A stretch of DNA of 64,000 bases from Sediminibacillus halophilus (GCF_900103695.1 NZ_FNHF01000002.1:434001-498000); one strand, 5' to 3'; positions 9,065 to 18,443 are shown, counted from the first letter of the stretch. The notes: a model not told the origin generated them from the letters alone. Numbers and translations: made by a program.

Positions 9065-10414
9065 TTAAACAAACAAACTTAGCAAGAGAGCGACTCCAAA
9101 GCCGACCAGACCGATGATCGTTTCCATGACTGTCCAGGATTTCAGTGTCTGTTTCTCCGTCAAGCCAAAATAACGGTTGACGAGCCAGAATCCGGAGTCA
9201 TTAACATGGGATACGACCGTGGCACCAGAGGCAATGGCAATAACGAGCAAACCTAACATCGGCTCACTGACATTGAAAGAATCAAGCAATGGTGAGACCA
9301 ATCCGGCCGCCGTGATCATCGAAACGGTTGCAGAACCTTGTGCGATTCGCACGACAGTAGCAGTGATAAATGCAAACACAATCAACGGCATATTGGCGTC
9401 TTTCATGGCATCAGCTAAAATATCACCGATTCCGGATTGAATAAGCATTTCACCAAATACTCCACCGGCCCCAGTTACAAGGATGATAATGCCAGCAGGT
9501 TCCAATGCTTTTGTCGTAATTTGCTGGATCTCTTCTTTTTTGTATCCCCTTTTATAACCGAAAATATAAAACGTCAGTAAAGAAGCGACCGTCAATGCCA
9601 CAAATGGGTGACCGATAAATGTCAAAACTTCTCTTACGGTACTTTCTTCTGCAAGAACCAGATCAGCTGTCGTATTGACCAAAATAAGAATCAACGGAAG
9701 CAAGATGATCGATACAACGCTTCCAAAGCTTGGCAGTTCACGGTCATAGTCCACTTCTTTCATTTGTTCCATCATATATTCTGGTACACCGACATGAATT
9801 TTGTTTGCGATATATTTACCAAACACAGGGCCTGCCAAAATCATAGCAGGAAGACCGGCAAGAGCGCCGAACAAGATAACCCAGCCCAAATCAGCTCCAA
9901 GCAAGGAGGCAACGGAAATTGGTCCCGGTGTAGGTGGTATGAATGAATGTGTTACGGCCAGACCAGCCATCAATGGAATTCCGAAATAAAGCAATGATTT
10001 TTTCGTTTTTTGTGTCAAGCTGTATATAATCGGAACAAGAATAACAAGTGCGACGTCGAGAAACACAGGAATCGAAACGATAAAACCAGTTAAGCCTAAA
10101 GCCCAAGAAATATTTTTTTCTCCGAATTTGTCCATCAGTGTCAAAGCAAGACGTTCCGCACCGCCGGAAACACGGAGCATTTCACCGAACATGGCTCCAA
10201 GACCGATGATGACAGCAATGAAACCGAGCGTTCCACCCATTCCGTCTTCGATAGTAGTAATTATGTCGGCCGGCGACATTCCCACAGCCAAGCCTACAAG
10301 CAAACTGACAACCAATAGTGCGATAAATGCCTGCAATTTGGTTCGCATTACTAAAAATAACAATAATACGACTGCTAATACTGCTACAATAATTAATCCT
10401 GGTGTAGATGTCAT
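9065..10414 (-). CDS. gntP: Gluconate:H+ symporter (GntP family)
   Basis: Inner-membrane permease of about 449 aa with roughly 12-14 hydrophobic segments, starting MTSTPGLIIVAVLAVVLLLF. Family regions include SHSFIPPTPGPI-type loops (VTHSFIPPTPGPISVASLLG), GAGGVFGEML and HVNDSGFWLVNRYFGL. An ATG two codons upstream is too close to the AAAAAGGGGA site, so 10414 is preferred. It lies between gntK and gntZ in one direction. Only a weak cre-like match (10459-10472) is seen in the 138-bp gap to gntK. Confidence 0.94.
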   Translation of the reverse strand: MTSTPGLIIVAVLAVVLLLFLVMRTKLQAFIALLVVSLLVGLAVGMSPADIITTIEDGMGGTLGFIAVIIGLGAMFGEMLRVSGGAERLALTLMDKFGEKNISWALGLTGFIVSIPVFLDVALVILVPIIYSLTQKTKKSLLYFGIPLMAGLAVTHSFIPPTPGPISVASLLGADLGWVILFGALAGLPAMILAGPVFGKYIANKIHVGVPEYMMEQMKEVDYDRELPSFGSVVSIILLPLILILVNTTADLVLAEESTVREVLTFIGHPFVALTVASLLTFYIFGYKRGYKKEEIQQITTKALEPAGIIILVTGAGGVFGEMLIQSGIGDILADAMKDANMPLIVFAFITATVVRIAQGSATVSMITAAGLVSPLLDSFNVSEPMLGLLVIAIASGATVVSHVNDSGFWLVNRYFGLTEKQTLKSWTVMETIIGLVGFGVALLLSLFV

Positions 10415-10552
10415 ATACATTCCCCTTTTTTCATGTAATGTTGCTTCCTTTCGTTATGAGGAAGCGTTTACTATTCTTTTCAAAAGAAACCGTCGGAACA
10501 ATTCTCTGTCCCGGCAGGCTCTTTCGGCAGTTTCTTCTCCCTTAAACTATCT

Positions 10553-12100
10553 TTACGTTTGTTCTTCAGCAAATTGGCGCTGAATATCTGCCATAACACC
10601 GAAATCACTCTGTAAATCGCGAGCCAGGCGAATAAACAACGGCTTCAATTTGTTGTATGCATCACTGTTCGCTTTTACTGGTGCATGTTTTACCTTTGTT
10701 TTGACCAATTCTTTGATATCGGATAACCGCTCAACCATTCCAAGCTTGTACATCGTCAGCCATGCTGCCCCCATACAAGAGGATTGATGACTTTCAGGAA
10801 CTATAATCTCGGTTTCGAATATGTCAGCCATAATCTGCCTCCATAACTCCGAACGGGCGAAACCACCATTGGCACGGAATTCCACCGGTTCAACTCCAGC
10901 CTCAATCAAGGCGATGACCACCGTGTACATTTGGAATATAACTCCCTCCAGCACACTGCGAATCATTTGATCTCGGCTATGATCCAAGGTCAGTCCAAAA
11001 AATACCCCCTTCGTGTCAGCGTTCCAGTATGGAGCCCGTTCCCCGGTCAAGTAAGGGAAAAACAGCAGGCCATCTGATCCTGGTTTGACCTTGGAAGCAA
11101 TTGCTGCCAGGTCATCATACGGGTCTCTACCGGCTTGCTTTGCCTGTTTTTTTATATCTGGGAACAGATTATCCCTGGCCCAGCGAAACGTAATCCCGCC
11201 ATTATTGATCGGGCCGCCGATCACCCACTGGTCGTCCGTCAACGCATAACAGAATATTCTTCCTTTCGGATCGACAGATGGTTTGGAAACCACTGTACGT
11301 ATGGCACCGCTCGTGCCGATCGAACATGCTACAGAACCTGGTTCAATCGCTCCTACTCCTAAATTGGCGAGGACACCGTCACTGGCACCGATGACAAACG
11401 GAATGTCTGCTGGCAGCCCAAGCTCTTTTGCACTTTCAACGCTTAATCCACTGACCAGATGAGTGGTCGGAACAGGATTGGATAGCTGCTTTTTACTTAT
11501 ACCAGTTAATGCAAGTGCTTTTTCATCCCAATCAAGCTGTTCCAAGTTGAAAAGGCCGGTTGCAGAGGCAATGGAGTAATCGACAATGTACCTGTCAAAC
11601 AAGCGATAAAACACATATTCTTTAATTGAAATCCATTTTGAAGCCCTTTCAAAAGTATCCGAATCATGTTTACGGAACCAAAGCAATTTAGTCAGCGGAG
11701 ACATTGGATGGATCGGGGTTCCGGTCCGCAGGTAAATTGCATGTCCTTCTCCATTTTTCAGTTCTTCGGTTTCTTCTACCGACCGCTGGTCCGCCCAGGT
11801 GAGCGACCCTGTCAGCGGGTTACCGCTTTCATCCATGGCGATTAAGCTATGCATTGCTGCGCTAAAGCCGACACCACCAGGAATTCCGTCCTTTTCTTCA
11901 ACCGCTTTCAAAACGAGTCGAAGCGCGGTTTTCATTGATTGAAAAATTTCTTCCGGATCTTGTTCTTTCCAGCCAGGATGTGGGGTGTAAAGCGGGTATT
12001 CCTGTTCTTCTTCCGCCCAAGTATTTCCGGCCTTATCGTATGCGAGAATTTTTGTACTCGTTGTCCCGATATCGATGGCTATGACTACTTGCTCACTCAT
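10553..12100 (-). CDS. gntK: Gluconokinase (FGGY family)
   Basis: Phosphorylates D-gluconate to 6-phosphogluconate with ATP. The 515 aa protein has the FGGY two-domain layout: N-terminal AIDIGTTSTKILAYDKAG, substrate region WADQRSVEETEELK, and C-terminal GVGAIEPGSVACSIGTSGAI and RANGGFARSELWRQIMAD. The start ATG has GGAGG 8 bp upstream. It is the first gene of the minus-strand gluconate/galactonate operon and is divergent from an RpiR-type regulator across a 239-bp gap. Confidence 0.94.
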   Translation of the reverse strand: MSEQVVIAIDIGTTSTKILAYDKAGNTWAEEEQEYPLYTPHPGWKEQDPEEIFQSMKTALRLVLKAVEEKDGIPGGVGFSAAMHSLIAMDESGNPLTGSLTWADQRSVEETEELKNGEGHAIYLRTGTPIHPMSPLTKLLWFRKHDSDTFERASKWISIKEYVFYRLFDRYIVDYSIASATGLFNLEQLDWDEKALALTGISKKQLSNPVPTTHLVSGLSVESAKELGLPADIPFVIGASDGVLANLGVGAIEPGSVACSIGTSGAIRTVVSKPSVDPKGRIFCYALTDDQWVIGGPINNGGITFRWARDNLFPDIKKQAKQAGRDPYDDLAAIASKVKPGSDGLLFFPYLTGERAPYWNADTKGVFFGLTLDHSRDQMIRSVLEGVIFQMYTVVIALIEAGVEPVEFRANGGFARSELWRQIMADIFETEIIVPESHQSSCMGAAWLTMYKLGMVERLSDIKELVKTKVKHAPVKANSDAYNKLKPLFIRLARDLQSDFGVMADIQRQFAEEQT

Positions 12101-12132
12101 CGGATTTCCTCCATTCTTAAAACATTCATAAA

Positions 12133-12146
12133 GTAGAGCGCTTTCA
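12133..12146. promoter_or_regulatory. cre-like box in gntK/rpiR-type divergent promoter region
   Basis: On the minus strand this reads TGAAAGCGCTCTAC, matching the CcpA consensus at all defined positions except the last two. It is 33 bp upstream of gntK, so catabolite repression of the gluconate operon is probable. Confidence 0.55.
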
Positions 12147-12339
12147 ATTGGTCGCTATGTTATCTTTTCCCTAAATAAGCATGTATTTGTTCAAGAAAAT
12201 ATTTTTCTCGGTTACCAATTATACATGAAATTTTTTTCGCATCAAGCCCCGAAAGAAATATTTTTTCATGTTTTTCTCTTTATTATTAAAAAAAATTCCT
12301 TTAGTATAATAGAAAAGAGATTCACAGGGAGGAACAGTC

Positions 12340-13197
12340 GTGGTTGAAACTCAAAATGTAAGCGTAACCAGAAGGGTCCGTTCGATCTATCAACAGCTTA
12401 GTGATAAAGAAAAGCAAATAGCCGATTATATACTGGACCAGCCTGCCAGCATCATCCATTCCACCATCAATCAGGTTTCCGATGATTTGAATGTTGCAGA
12501 TGCCACCGTGTTCCGATTTTGCAAACGTCTCGGATTTAAAGGCTATCAAGCGTTAAAAATTGCACTGGCATCGGAAATTGTCAATCCAATTAAGGATATT
12601 CATGAAACCATCAGCGTGGAAGACTCGGAATTGGAGATCGTACAAAAGGTCTTTCAATCAAACATAAATGCTTTAGAGTACACACGGGAAGTACAGGACT
12701 CGGGCAATTTTCAAGAAGCGGTACAGCTGCTTGTCCAATCAAATCAAGTCCATTTTTACGGAAATGGCGGTTCTGGAATCGTAGCGCTGGACGGACAGCA
12801 TAAGTTCATGCGGACAGGACTCCCGAGTTATGCCCAAACCGATACCCACATGCAATTAATGGCAGTATCCCAGTTAACCAAAAATGACACCGCCGTCTTT
12901 ATCTCCCATACAGGAGCGAATAAGGATTTGCTCGAAGTTGTTGAACTAGCAATCGAAAACAATGTGCAGACAATCGGAATCACCAATTATGCCAAGTCTC
13001 CGTTGAACAAGCTGGTTGATGTCTGCCTCTATACAGCATCCCAAGAAACCGAATTCCGGTCGGAAGCATTATCCTCCCGAATCGCGGAATTATCCTTGAT
13101 TGACGCGCTGTATGTAAATTACAGTATCAAAAAAGCGGATCAATCAAAACAAGCGCTAACTCAAATGCGCAATGCAATATCGAGAAAGCGAATGTGA
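12340..13197 (+). CDS. RpiR-family regulator of the gluconate operon
   Basis: 285 aa regulator. Residues about 1-80 form an HTH-6 domain (SDKEKQIADYILDQPASIIH, then VADATVFRFCKRLGFKGYQALK), followed by a SIS sugar-phosphate-binding domain (VHFYGNGGSGIVALDGQHKF, AVFISHTGANKDLLEVVE). The start is GTG with GGGAGG upstream; a TATAAT at 12305-12310 may be its -10. It is divergent from gntK and takes the place of the GntR repressor that heads the B. subtilis gnt operon. The effector is probably 6-phosphogluconate or a related sugar phosphate (inference). Confidence 0.9.
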   Translation: MVETQNVSVTRRVRSIYQQLSDKEKQIADYILDQPASIIHSTINQVSDDLNVADATVFRFCKRLGFKGYQALKIALASEIVNPIKDIHETISVEDSELEIVQKVFQSNINALEYTREVQDSGNFQEAVQLLVQSNQVHFYGNGGSGIVALDGQHKFMRTGLPSYAQTDTHMQLMAVSQLTKNDTAVFISHTGANKDLLEVVELAIENNVQTIGITNYAKSPLNKLVDVCLYTASQETEFRSEALSSRIAELSLIDALYVNYSIKKADQSKQALTQMRNAISRKRM

Positions 13198-13284
13198 TAA
13201 GAAAAAGAGCGTAATTAAGCAGAGTGAAGTATTTCGATTTTCATCGGCAATTAAAGTAAGGTTTCATACTTCTTCTATTATAGG

Positions 13285-13317
13285 AAAAGATCAGCTAAAA
13301 TTGGCTGATCTTTTTTT
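13285..13317 (+). terminator. Rho-independent terminator after RpiR-type gene
   Basis: Arms GATCAGC and GCTGATC with a short loop, preceded by AAAA and followed by a run of seven Ts. The rest of 13198-13492 shows no gene. Confidence 0.85.
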
Positions 13318-13492
13318 ACTATCTTCTGTTACATCAGATTAACAGCTCGACCTAAATGAAGGGTTTTTCTTCCATATATGCCTGAATTTGATTTTCATCG
13401 ACTCAATGAAGGACTTATATGAAAACAACTATTCAAAATGAAAAGGAATACCGCCCATACCTACCAGGCGACATTCCTTCTTTTGAAACCTC

Positions 13493-14299
13493 TCACTTTA
13501 AGGATTGAAAAAATAAATCTAATTCCCGATTAAACGTATCTGGCTCCTCCAAAAATAAACAATGACTGCTATTTTCAAAGGCTACCAGCTTAGAACCGGG
13601 AATACGCTGCTGGATATATTCCCCCGCAGCCACAGGAAAGAATGTATCATCGCGACCGAAACAAATCAGTGTCGGTACAGTGACATTTGAGAGCGTTTCC
13701 CGGTAATCGACTGCCGTTTGGTTGAATACAATGGTGCTCGCTATCGCTGCTGGCAGCTTCATCATCTCTTCGAGAATCCACCGGTGTTGATCCGGATCGG
13801 GTTTTTCCTTGAACATTCCATAAATGAATTCACTGTTAAAGGATCGCTGATCTTCCTGGATAGCCTGCATGACCCCTTTGATTGCTTCAAAATTGAATGC
13901 TCCGTATTCCCAGCCATCCCACATGTAATCAGATGGGGACTGATCAACAATAGTCACCGCTTTAATATGTTCACTGCCAAATTGATTGAAATAGTCCCAT
14001 ACGACAAAAGCTCCCATTGACCAGCCGACAAGAATGACCTCTTTCACCCCGAGTTTTTCAACGAACTGTTTCAAGTCCTTTGCATAGTTCGCGACCGTAT
14101 GGCCATAAGGAACTTTGCTCGATTCACCGTGCCCTCGCAAATCGAAAGTAATTGTCCGATAACGTTGCTTGAAATAGTCAAACTGCTTTTCAAAAAACTT
14201 ACTGCTCATCATCACACCGTGAACAAAAACGACAGTTTGCCCATCGCCCTGATCCCGATAGTACAATTCCGCCCCGTCATCAAGCTTCATATAAGGCAT
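13493..14299 (-). CDS. Alpha/beta-fold hydrolase
   Basis: 268 aa single-domain hydrolase. Seen features: oxyanion-hole HGVMMSSKFFEKQ, nucleophile elbow VGWSMGAFVVWDY (Ser), acid in ICFGRDDTFFPVAAG and the final catalytic His in FENSSHCLFLEEP. No signal peptide, so it is cytoplasmic. ATG at 14299 follows AAGGAGAG. It resembles the haloperoxidase/esterase-like group; neighbours give no clue to a substrate. It stands alone between terminators. Confidence 0.88.
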   Translation of the reverse strand: MPYMKLDDGAELYYRDQGDGQTVVFVHGVMMSSKFFEKQFDYFKQRYRTITFDLRGHGESSKVPYGHTVANYAKDLKQFVEKLGVKEVILVGWSMGAFVVWDYFNQFGSEHIKAVTIVDQSPSDYMWDGWEYGAFNFEAIKGVMQAIQEDQRSFNSEFIYGMFKEKPDPDQHRWILEEMMKLPAAIASTIVFNQTAVDYRETLSNVTVPTLICFGRDDTFFPVAAGEYIQQRIPGSKLVAFENSSHCLFLEEPDTFNRELDLFFQSLK

Positions 14300-14475
14300 A
14301 GCAGCTCTCCTTTTAATATGGTTGTATTTATTAAACTAAATGAAACCTACCAAAACACCTGGTATTACCTTATCTCTATATAGCATTTATGTTCTTTTCT
14401 ATGTAAAATAGTTGATGTAATGTTGATTTCTACCTATCAGGCCATGCTTCCAACTACAAAAATAGGAGGAACAAA

Positions 14476-14946
14476 ATGGGAAAACAAAAATATTTAAATG
14501 AAGCAGTTCAATTGGCAGTCGAAAGTGTTGAAAACAAGGGCGGACCTTTCGGAGCGATTATCACCGATAAAAATGGGAGCATTATCGGTCAAGGAACCAA
14601 TACTGTCACAAAGTTCAACGATCCTACCGCCCACGCAGAGATACAAGCAATCCGCCAAGCCTGCCAGGCGAAACAAACTTTTCAATTGTCTGATTGTATT
14701 TTATACACCAGCTGTGAACCATGTCCGATGTGTTTAGGGGCTATTTACTGGGCCCGGATCGAAAAAGTCTACTATGCGGCCGATCAGAAACTGGCAGCAG
14801 CAGCCGGCTTTGACGACGCTCTTATATATGAAGAAATCGAGAAAGCACCTAATGAACGAAAAATTTTATTTCAAGAAATCTCATTGGAAGAAAGAAATCG
14901 GCCATTCGAGGAATGGAACGACAAACCAGACAAAATAAAATATTGA
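14476..14946 (+). CDS. guaD: Guanine deaminase (cytidine-deaminase fold)
   Basis: Deaminates guanine to xanthine, feeding purine salvage and nitrogen supply. The 156 aa size equals B. subtilis GuaD. Zinc and catalytic residues are in TAHAEIQAI and SCEPCPMCLGAIYWAR, and the C-terminal region (AGFDDALIYEEIEKA) is the swapped segment characteristic of this enzyme rather than of tRNA adenosine deaminase. Ribosome site AGGAGG. No purine riboswitch was recognised in the 176 bp upstream. Confidence 0.93.
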   Translation: MGKQKYLNEAVQLAVESVENKGGPFGAIITDKNGSIIGQGTNTVTKFNDPTAHAEIQAIRQACQAKQTFQLSDCILYTSCEPCPMCLGAIYWARIEKVYYAADQKLAAAAGFDDALIYEEIEKAPNERKILFQEISLEERNRPFEEWNDKPDKIKY

Positions 14947-14963
14947 TGCCTACGATTCTTCTT

Positions 14964-14990
14964 GCCAAACAAGACACTTTCTTGTTTGGC
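14964..14990. terminator. Hairpin between convergent genes
   Basis: Perfect 10-bp arms GCCAAACAAG and CTTGTTTGGC with a 7-nt loop, between guaD and the convergent 15006 gene. No long T run follows on either side, so terminator strength is uncertain. Confidence 0.5.
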
Positions 14991-15005
14991 GGTTCCAACA
15001 GAATG

Positions 15006-15458
15006 CTATTTTTGATAGTTCCACAACACTCTCCATTCTCCATCATCCTTGGCAGCAAACACATCTTGCACAATATTGAAATTTCCATATTTGCCTTGAA
15101 ACTTCTGAGTGACGGTTACTTTATATACCACAGACAGCGGCTCCGAATCCTTTTCCATTTGCCAATCCTTTATTTTGTCCGTATCACCTAATGAGTAAGT
15201 GAAGGTTTCCACACCAAAATGATTCATGAATACATGGGCCCGGTCCTGTAAATAAGTACCCTTTTCAAATTTTTCTTTCATTAGTGGATGAAACAGGGCA
15301 TAAGATTCTGCAAACATTCCCTGTTGTTCATAGGTATAGAAGCTATCCACTACTGCTTTTGCCTGCCGATTCGGTAAGAAATACACTATTCCAGTTATAC
15401 CAAGGATCAACATCAGGATCAGCACCAATACGATTAGTGGGTTTATTCCTCTGCGCAC
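15006..15458 (-). CDS. Membrane-anchored small protein, NTF2-like extracellular domain
   Basis: About 150 aa. An N-terminal membrane segment (INPLIVLVLILMLILGITGI) is followed by an outward domain with AKAVVDSFYTYEQQGMFAES and a tail of beta strands ending DDGEWRVLWNYQK, the pattern of NTF2-like/DUF4878-type domains. I prefer the GTG at 15458, preceded by GAAGGG, over an ATG 24 bp upstream. The function is unknown. A protein of similar design lies at 32903-33409. Confidence 0.7.
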   Translation of the reverse strand: MRRGINPLIVLVLILMLILGITGIVYFLPNRQAKAVVDSFYTYEQQGMFAESYALFHPLMKEKFEKGTYLQDRAHVFMNHFGVETFTYSLGDTDKIKDWQMEKDSEPLSVVYKVTVTQKFQGKYGNFNIVQDVFAAKDDGEWRVLWNYQK

Positions 15459-15577
15459 TGAACACCCTTCTTCCTTGAACAACCATATACTGCTATATTA
15501 TTCTGCCTGCAAGGCAATTATTACCTCAGAAAGGATAGGCACAACCACTGCTTTTAAGGAAGGAGTCGAGTCCCCCT

Positions 15578-15961
15578 TCACTTTTCATAAAGCTCAATGG
15601 GAAGTTGGTCGGGGTCAGTAAAAAAAGTGAATTTCTTTCCAGTTGTAGGATCGATCCGAACTCTTTCCGTCTCTATACCCCTTGCCTGTAGTTCTTCGAT
15701 TGTCGTTTACAGACGGTCTACTTCCAATGCAAGATGCCGCAAACCGCAAGCTTCCGGGTAACTTGGCCTTTCAGGCGCATCCGGAAAACCGAACAGTTCA
15801 ATGACGTAGTCCCCATTCAATGCCAAATCCAACTTATATGTGCCTCTGTGAGATTGATAGGTTTCCTTGATGATTTCCATACCTAATTTATCTGTATAAA
15901 AGTACTTGGAGCGCTGGTAATCAGAGCAGATGATGGCGGTATGATGAACTCTATTAAACAT
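15578..15961 (-). pseudogene. VOC/glyoxalase-family protein with in-frame stop
   Basis: Reads as a 127-residue glyoxalase-fold protein resembling YwkD-type lactoylglutathione lyase relatives (MFNRVHHTAIICSDYQRSKY at the start; ending FTFFTDPDQLPIELYEK). A TAA at 15707-15709 interrupts it after EVDRL. The sequence downstream continues in the same frame with a normal family C-terminus (TTIEELQARGIETERVRIDP), so a single base change removes about a third of the protein, including a metal-ligand strand. Confidence 0.75.
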
Positions 15962-16331
15962 GTTCTCCCCCCTGATATAAATGACTTTACTACTACCCTT
16001 TCTTGTCCAATTCTATCAAAAATGGGAAAAATAAGGTTACAGAAAGATTAAAGAAACTTGCCATATTGCTTGTGAAACACCCAATATACCCCGACACATC
16101 AGGCAATTGGCAATCTTTTCTACCATTTCCTTATTTAACAGCTAGATTAAAATCCTTTACAGTTCTATTACATCCCTTCTCAGTTGGCAAATCCATGCTA
16201 TACTGTATCCAGTTCTCCAAAAGAGAGAAAAAATAGTAACCACGTAACTTTGCTTTGTGACTCTTCATTATCTTTTCTTTTGCGAATGGCAGAGGAAAAT
16301 TAATCTTAAACATTATCAGGGAGTGGAAGAA
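15962..16331. other. Gene-free interval upstream of LysM hydrolase
   Basis: About 370 bp holding the promoter region and long 5-prime leader of the LysM-NlpC/P60 gene. I looked for a c-di-AMP (ydaO-type) riboswitch, which often precedes such hydrolases, and did not recognise one. Confidence 0.4.
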
Positions 16332-17183
16332 TTGAGAAAGTCTAACAAAACATTATTTTCTGTAGCGGCAACTGTGGTTTTGGCATCAGCTTTTACAACA
16401 AGTGTGGAAGCTTCTTCCTATAAAGTGCAAAGCGGGGATACTTTGTGGAGCATTTCACAAAAATATAATACTACTGTACAAAATCTACAATCTACTAATA
16501 ATATATCCGGCACGATCATCTATCCGAACCAGGTAATCGAAACTGGTGACGGCGAAAGCAGCAGTAAGTCCAGTGCTTCTTCGTCAAGTGCCACAACGTA
16601 CAAAGTTAAATCTGGTGATACTTTATGGGCAATCGGAAAGGATCATGGCGTATCGGTAAGCAATCTGAAAAGCTGGAATAACCTTTCTTCTGATTTGATT
16701 GTTACTGGTCAGACGCTTAAAGTCAGCGGATCTTCCAGTTCTAGCCAAGCGTCCTCCAATTCAAGTGAAAAAGTTAGCGAGAAAGAAACTAAAGTAAAAT
16801 CTGCCAGCGTTTCAACTAGCGGCAACAATGGTTCAGCCCTTGTCAACGAAGCGAAAAAGCATGTCGGTACTCCATATGTATGGGGCGGCGCGTCTCCAAG
16901 CGGATTTGACTGCAGCGGATTCATCTACTATGTAAGCAAGCAAGCTGGTAATAGTTTCGGTCGTACGTCTGCAGCGAACCTTTACAACCAATCTACAAAG
17001 GTAAGCAATCCGCAGCCTGGCGATTTGATTTTCTTTAAAGGCACGTATAAATCCGGTATTTCCCACGTTGGTTTCTATGCCGGCAACAATCAGTTCGTTC
17101 ATGCAAGCTCTAGCGGTGTACAAATGACTAGCGTCAGCAATCCATATTGGAACAGCCACTTCGCTGGATACGGACGTATGTAA
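16332..17183 (+). CDS. Secreted peptidoglycan hydrolase, LysM-LysM-NlpC/P60
   Basis: Probable DL-endopeptidase of about 283 aa. A signal peptide (RKSNKTLFSVAATVVLASAF, cut near VEAS) is followed by two LysM repeats at about residues 29-72 and 89-132 (both with SYKVQSGDTLW-like starts), a Ser-rich linker, and an NlpC/P60 domain from about 165 with catalytic Cys194 (SGFDCSGF), His245 (SGISHVGFY) and His257 (NQFVHASS). The start is TTG at 16332 behind AGGGAGTGG; longer readings lack a ribosome site. It resembles LytE/LytF-type cell-separation enzymes. Confidence 0.92.
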   Translation: MRKSNKTLFSVAATVVLASAFTTSVEASSYKVQSGDTLWSISQKYNTTVQNLQSTNNISGTIIYPNQVIETGDGESSSKSSASSSSATTYKVKSGDTLWAIGKDHGVSVSNLKSWNNLSSDLIVTGQTLKVSGSSSSSQASSNSSEKVSEKETKVKSASVSTSGNNGSALVNEAKKHVGTPYVWGGASPSGFDCSGFIYYVSKQAGNSFGRTSAANLYNQSTKVSNPQPGDLIFFKGTYKSGISHVGFYAGNNQFVHASSSGVQMTSVSNPYWNSHFAGYGRM

Positions 17184-17192
17184 TTATTCTGT

Positions 17193-17226
17193 AAAAACAG
17201 ATCGGAACTTTCCGGTCTGTTTTTTT
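17193..17226 (+). terminator. Terminator of the LysM hydrolase gene
   Basis: Arms ACAGATCGG and CCGGTCTGT with an ACTTT-like loop, followed by a run of seven Ts. Confidence 0.88.
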
Positions 17227-17381
17227 ATTTTGCAGAATCCTGATTCCTGACCAACATAAGGTTTGTTATAGTACTTATACCCCCATCTCCTCAACCTAAA
17301 CACTTTTTTCAAATTTTTTTAGTAGGATAGAGAAAGAAAGTTCATCTAATCGAAACCGTCTAGTCTCTTCTTTTAATCATA

Positions 17382-17423
17382 GAAAAGCTGCCCCTATAAG
17401 AATTTCTTCTTGAGGGCAGCTTC
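17382..17423 (-). terminator. Terminator of the dhaKLM operon
   Basis: On the minus strand GAAGCTGCCC pairs with GGGCAGCTTTTC directly after dhaM. Confidence 0.8.
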
Positions 17424-17429
17424 ATATCC

Positions 17430-17801
17430 TTAAAAGTTCTTCCTTAATGTTTCCATTATCTCTGCAACGGATTTGCCCATCCCAGACTCTACAGCAGCTA
17501 CATAAGCACCTTCAACTATTGGGACATCGGCGATTTCTACTTGGTCATATTCCGACATTTCTACAGCCATTTCAGCGTTCATCTTGGCACTGCCAATATC
17601 AAAAATTAGCAGGACACCTTTTGGACTATGCGCGTTCTCGATAGCAGCCTGGATTTTTTCGATACTGGTTCCGATATCTCCGTCGTCGGTACCTCCTGCT
17701 AATTCAATTGGCACATCCGAATTCACCTGACGGATTAGATCCTTGACTCCTTCTACGATTTTGGCACTGTGGGAAATCAAAACGATACCTGTCTGATCCA
17801 T
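17430..17801 (-). CDS. dhaM: DhaM, PTS phosphocarrier subunit of dihydroxyacetone kinase
   Basis: Passes phosphate from HPr to the ADP on DhaL. The 123 aa EIIA-mannose-like protein has its likely phosphorylated His11 in IVLISHSAKIVEG and the GGTDDGDIGTS loop. It is the single-domain DhaM form of Gram-positives. ATG at 17801 follows AAAGGGAG, 3 bp after dhaL. Confidence 0.93.
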   Translation of the reverse strand: MDQTGIVLISHSAKIVEGVKDLIRQVNSDVPIELAGGTDDGDIGTSIEKIQAAIENAHSPKGVLLIFDIGSAKMNAEMAVEMSEYDQVEIADVPIVEGAYVAAVESGMGKSVAEIMETLRKNF

Positions 17802-17804
17802 TGA

Positions 17805-18425
17805 TTACACTCCCTTTTTGATTATCTCAGCGAGCGTCGAAAATAAATAATAGGAGGAAACCGAACCAGGATCCAGATGGCCGACAGAACGGTCTCCCAA
17901 GTAGGCAGCTCTTCCTTTTTTGGCAGACATATCTTTCGTGGCTTCCATAGCCGATTTTGCCTTCGATTCGATTTCTTCACCGGAAAATTCGCTCTGTGAC
18001 TGTAAAAATTCAGCCATTGGCAGCCAGACATCAATCATGGTTTTTTCGCCTTGCTCTGCCTTCCCTCTTTGCTTCAACCCTTCTGCGGCTGCCGAAATAC
18101 CATCGGCAAAATGCTGAAAATCTGCATTGTCTACCCCTTTCAAGCTGGTGGACAATTTTAGGAAGGCGGTACCGAACAATGGACCAGAAGCTCCTCCGAC
18201 TTTTGACATCAAGGTCATCGCCGTATCTTTCAATACGTCACTGACGTTGGTATATTCGGCAGGTTCTATTTTATTTTTGACCTCCTGAAACCCGCGTGCC
18301 ATATTGATACCGTGGTCTCCATCACCGATAGCCTGATCAAGCGAAGTCAAATAGTCCTTGTTTTCCTGAAAAAGTTGATTGGCCTGTAACAGCCACTGTT
18401 TTATTTCCTGCGGTTGTAACTCCAT
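17805..18425 (-). CDS. dhaL: DhaL, ADP-binding subunit of dihydroxyacetone kinase
   Basis: 206 aa helical-barrel subunit holding the ADP-Mg cofactor that phosphorylates dihydroxyacetone on DhaK. The Mg-binding signature DQAIGDGDHGINMARGF and the nucleotide loops KVGGASGPLFG and YLGDRSVGHLDPGS are intact. Start ATG with AAAGGAGC upstream. It lies between dhaK and dhaM with very short gaps. Confidence 0.94.
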   Translation of the reverse strand: MELQPQEIKQWLLQANQLFQENKDYLTSLDQAIGDGDHGINMARGFQEVKNKIEPAEYTNVSDVLKDTAMTLMSKVGGASGPLFGTAFLKLSTSLKGVDNADFQHFADGISAAAEGLKQRGKAEQGEKTMIDVWLPMAEFLQSQSEFSGEEIESKAKSAMEATKDMSAKKGRAAYLGDRSVGHLDPGSVSSYYLFSTLAEIIKKGV

Positions 18426-18443
18426 CCTGCATGCTCCTTTCTA

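Noticed and set aside
10459-10472. cre-like sequence between gntK and gntP
   Set aside because: Only 7 of 10 defined positions match; not listed as a site.
14300-14475. Possible purine riboswitch before guaD
   Set aside because: No conserved aptamer core could be found in the 176 bp.
15962-16331. Possible c-di-AMP riboswitch before the LysM-NlpC/P60 gene
   Set aside because: Expected conserved segments were not recognised.
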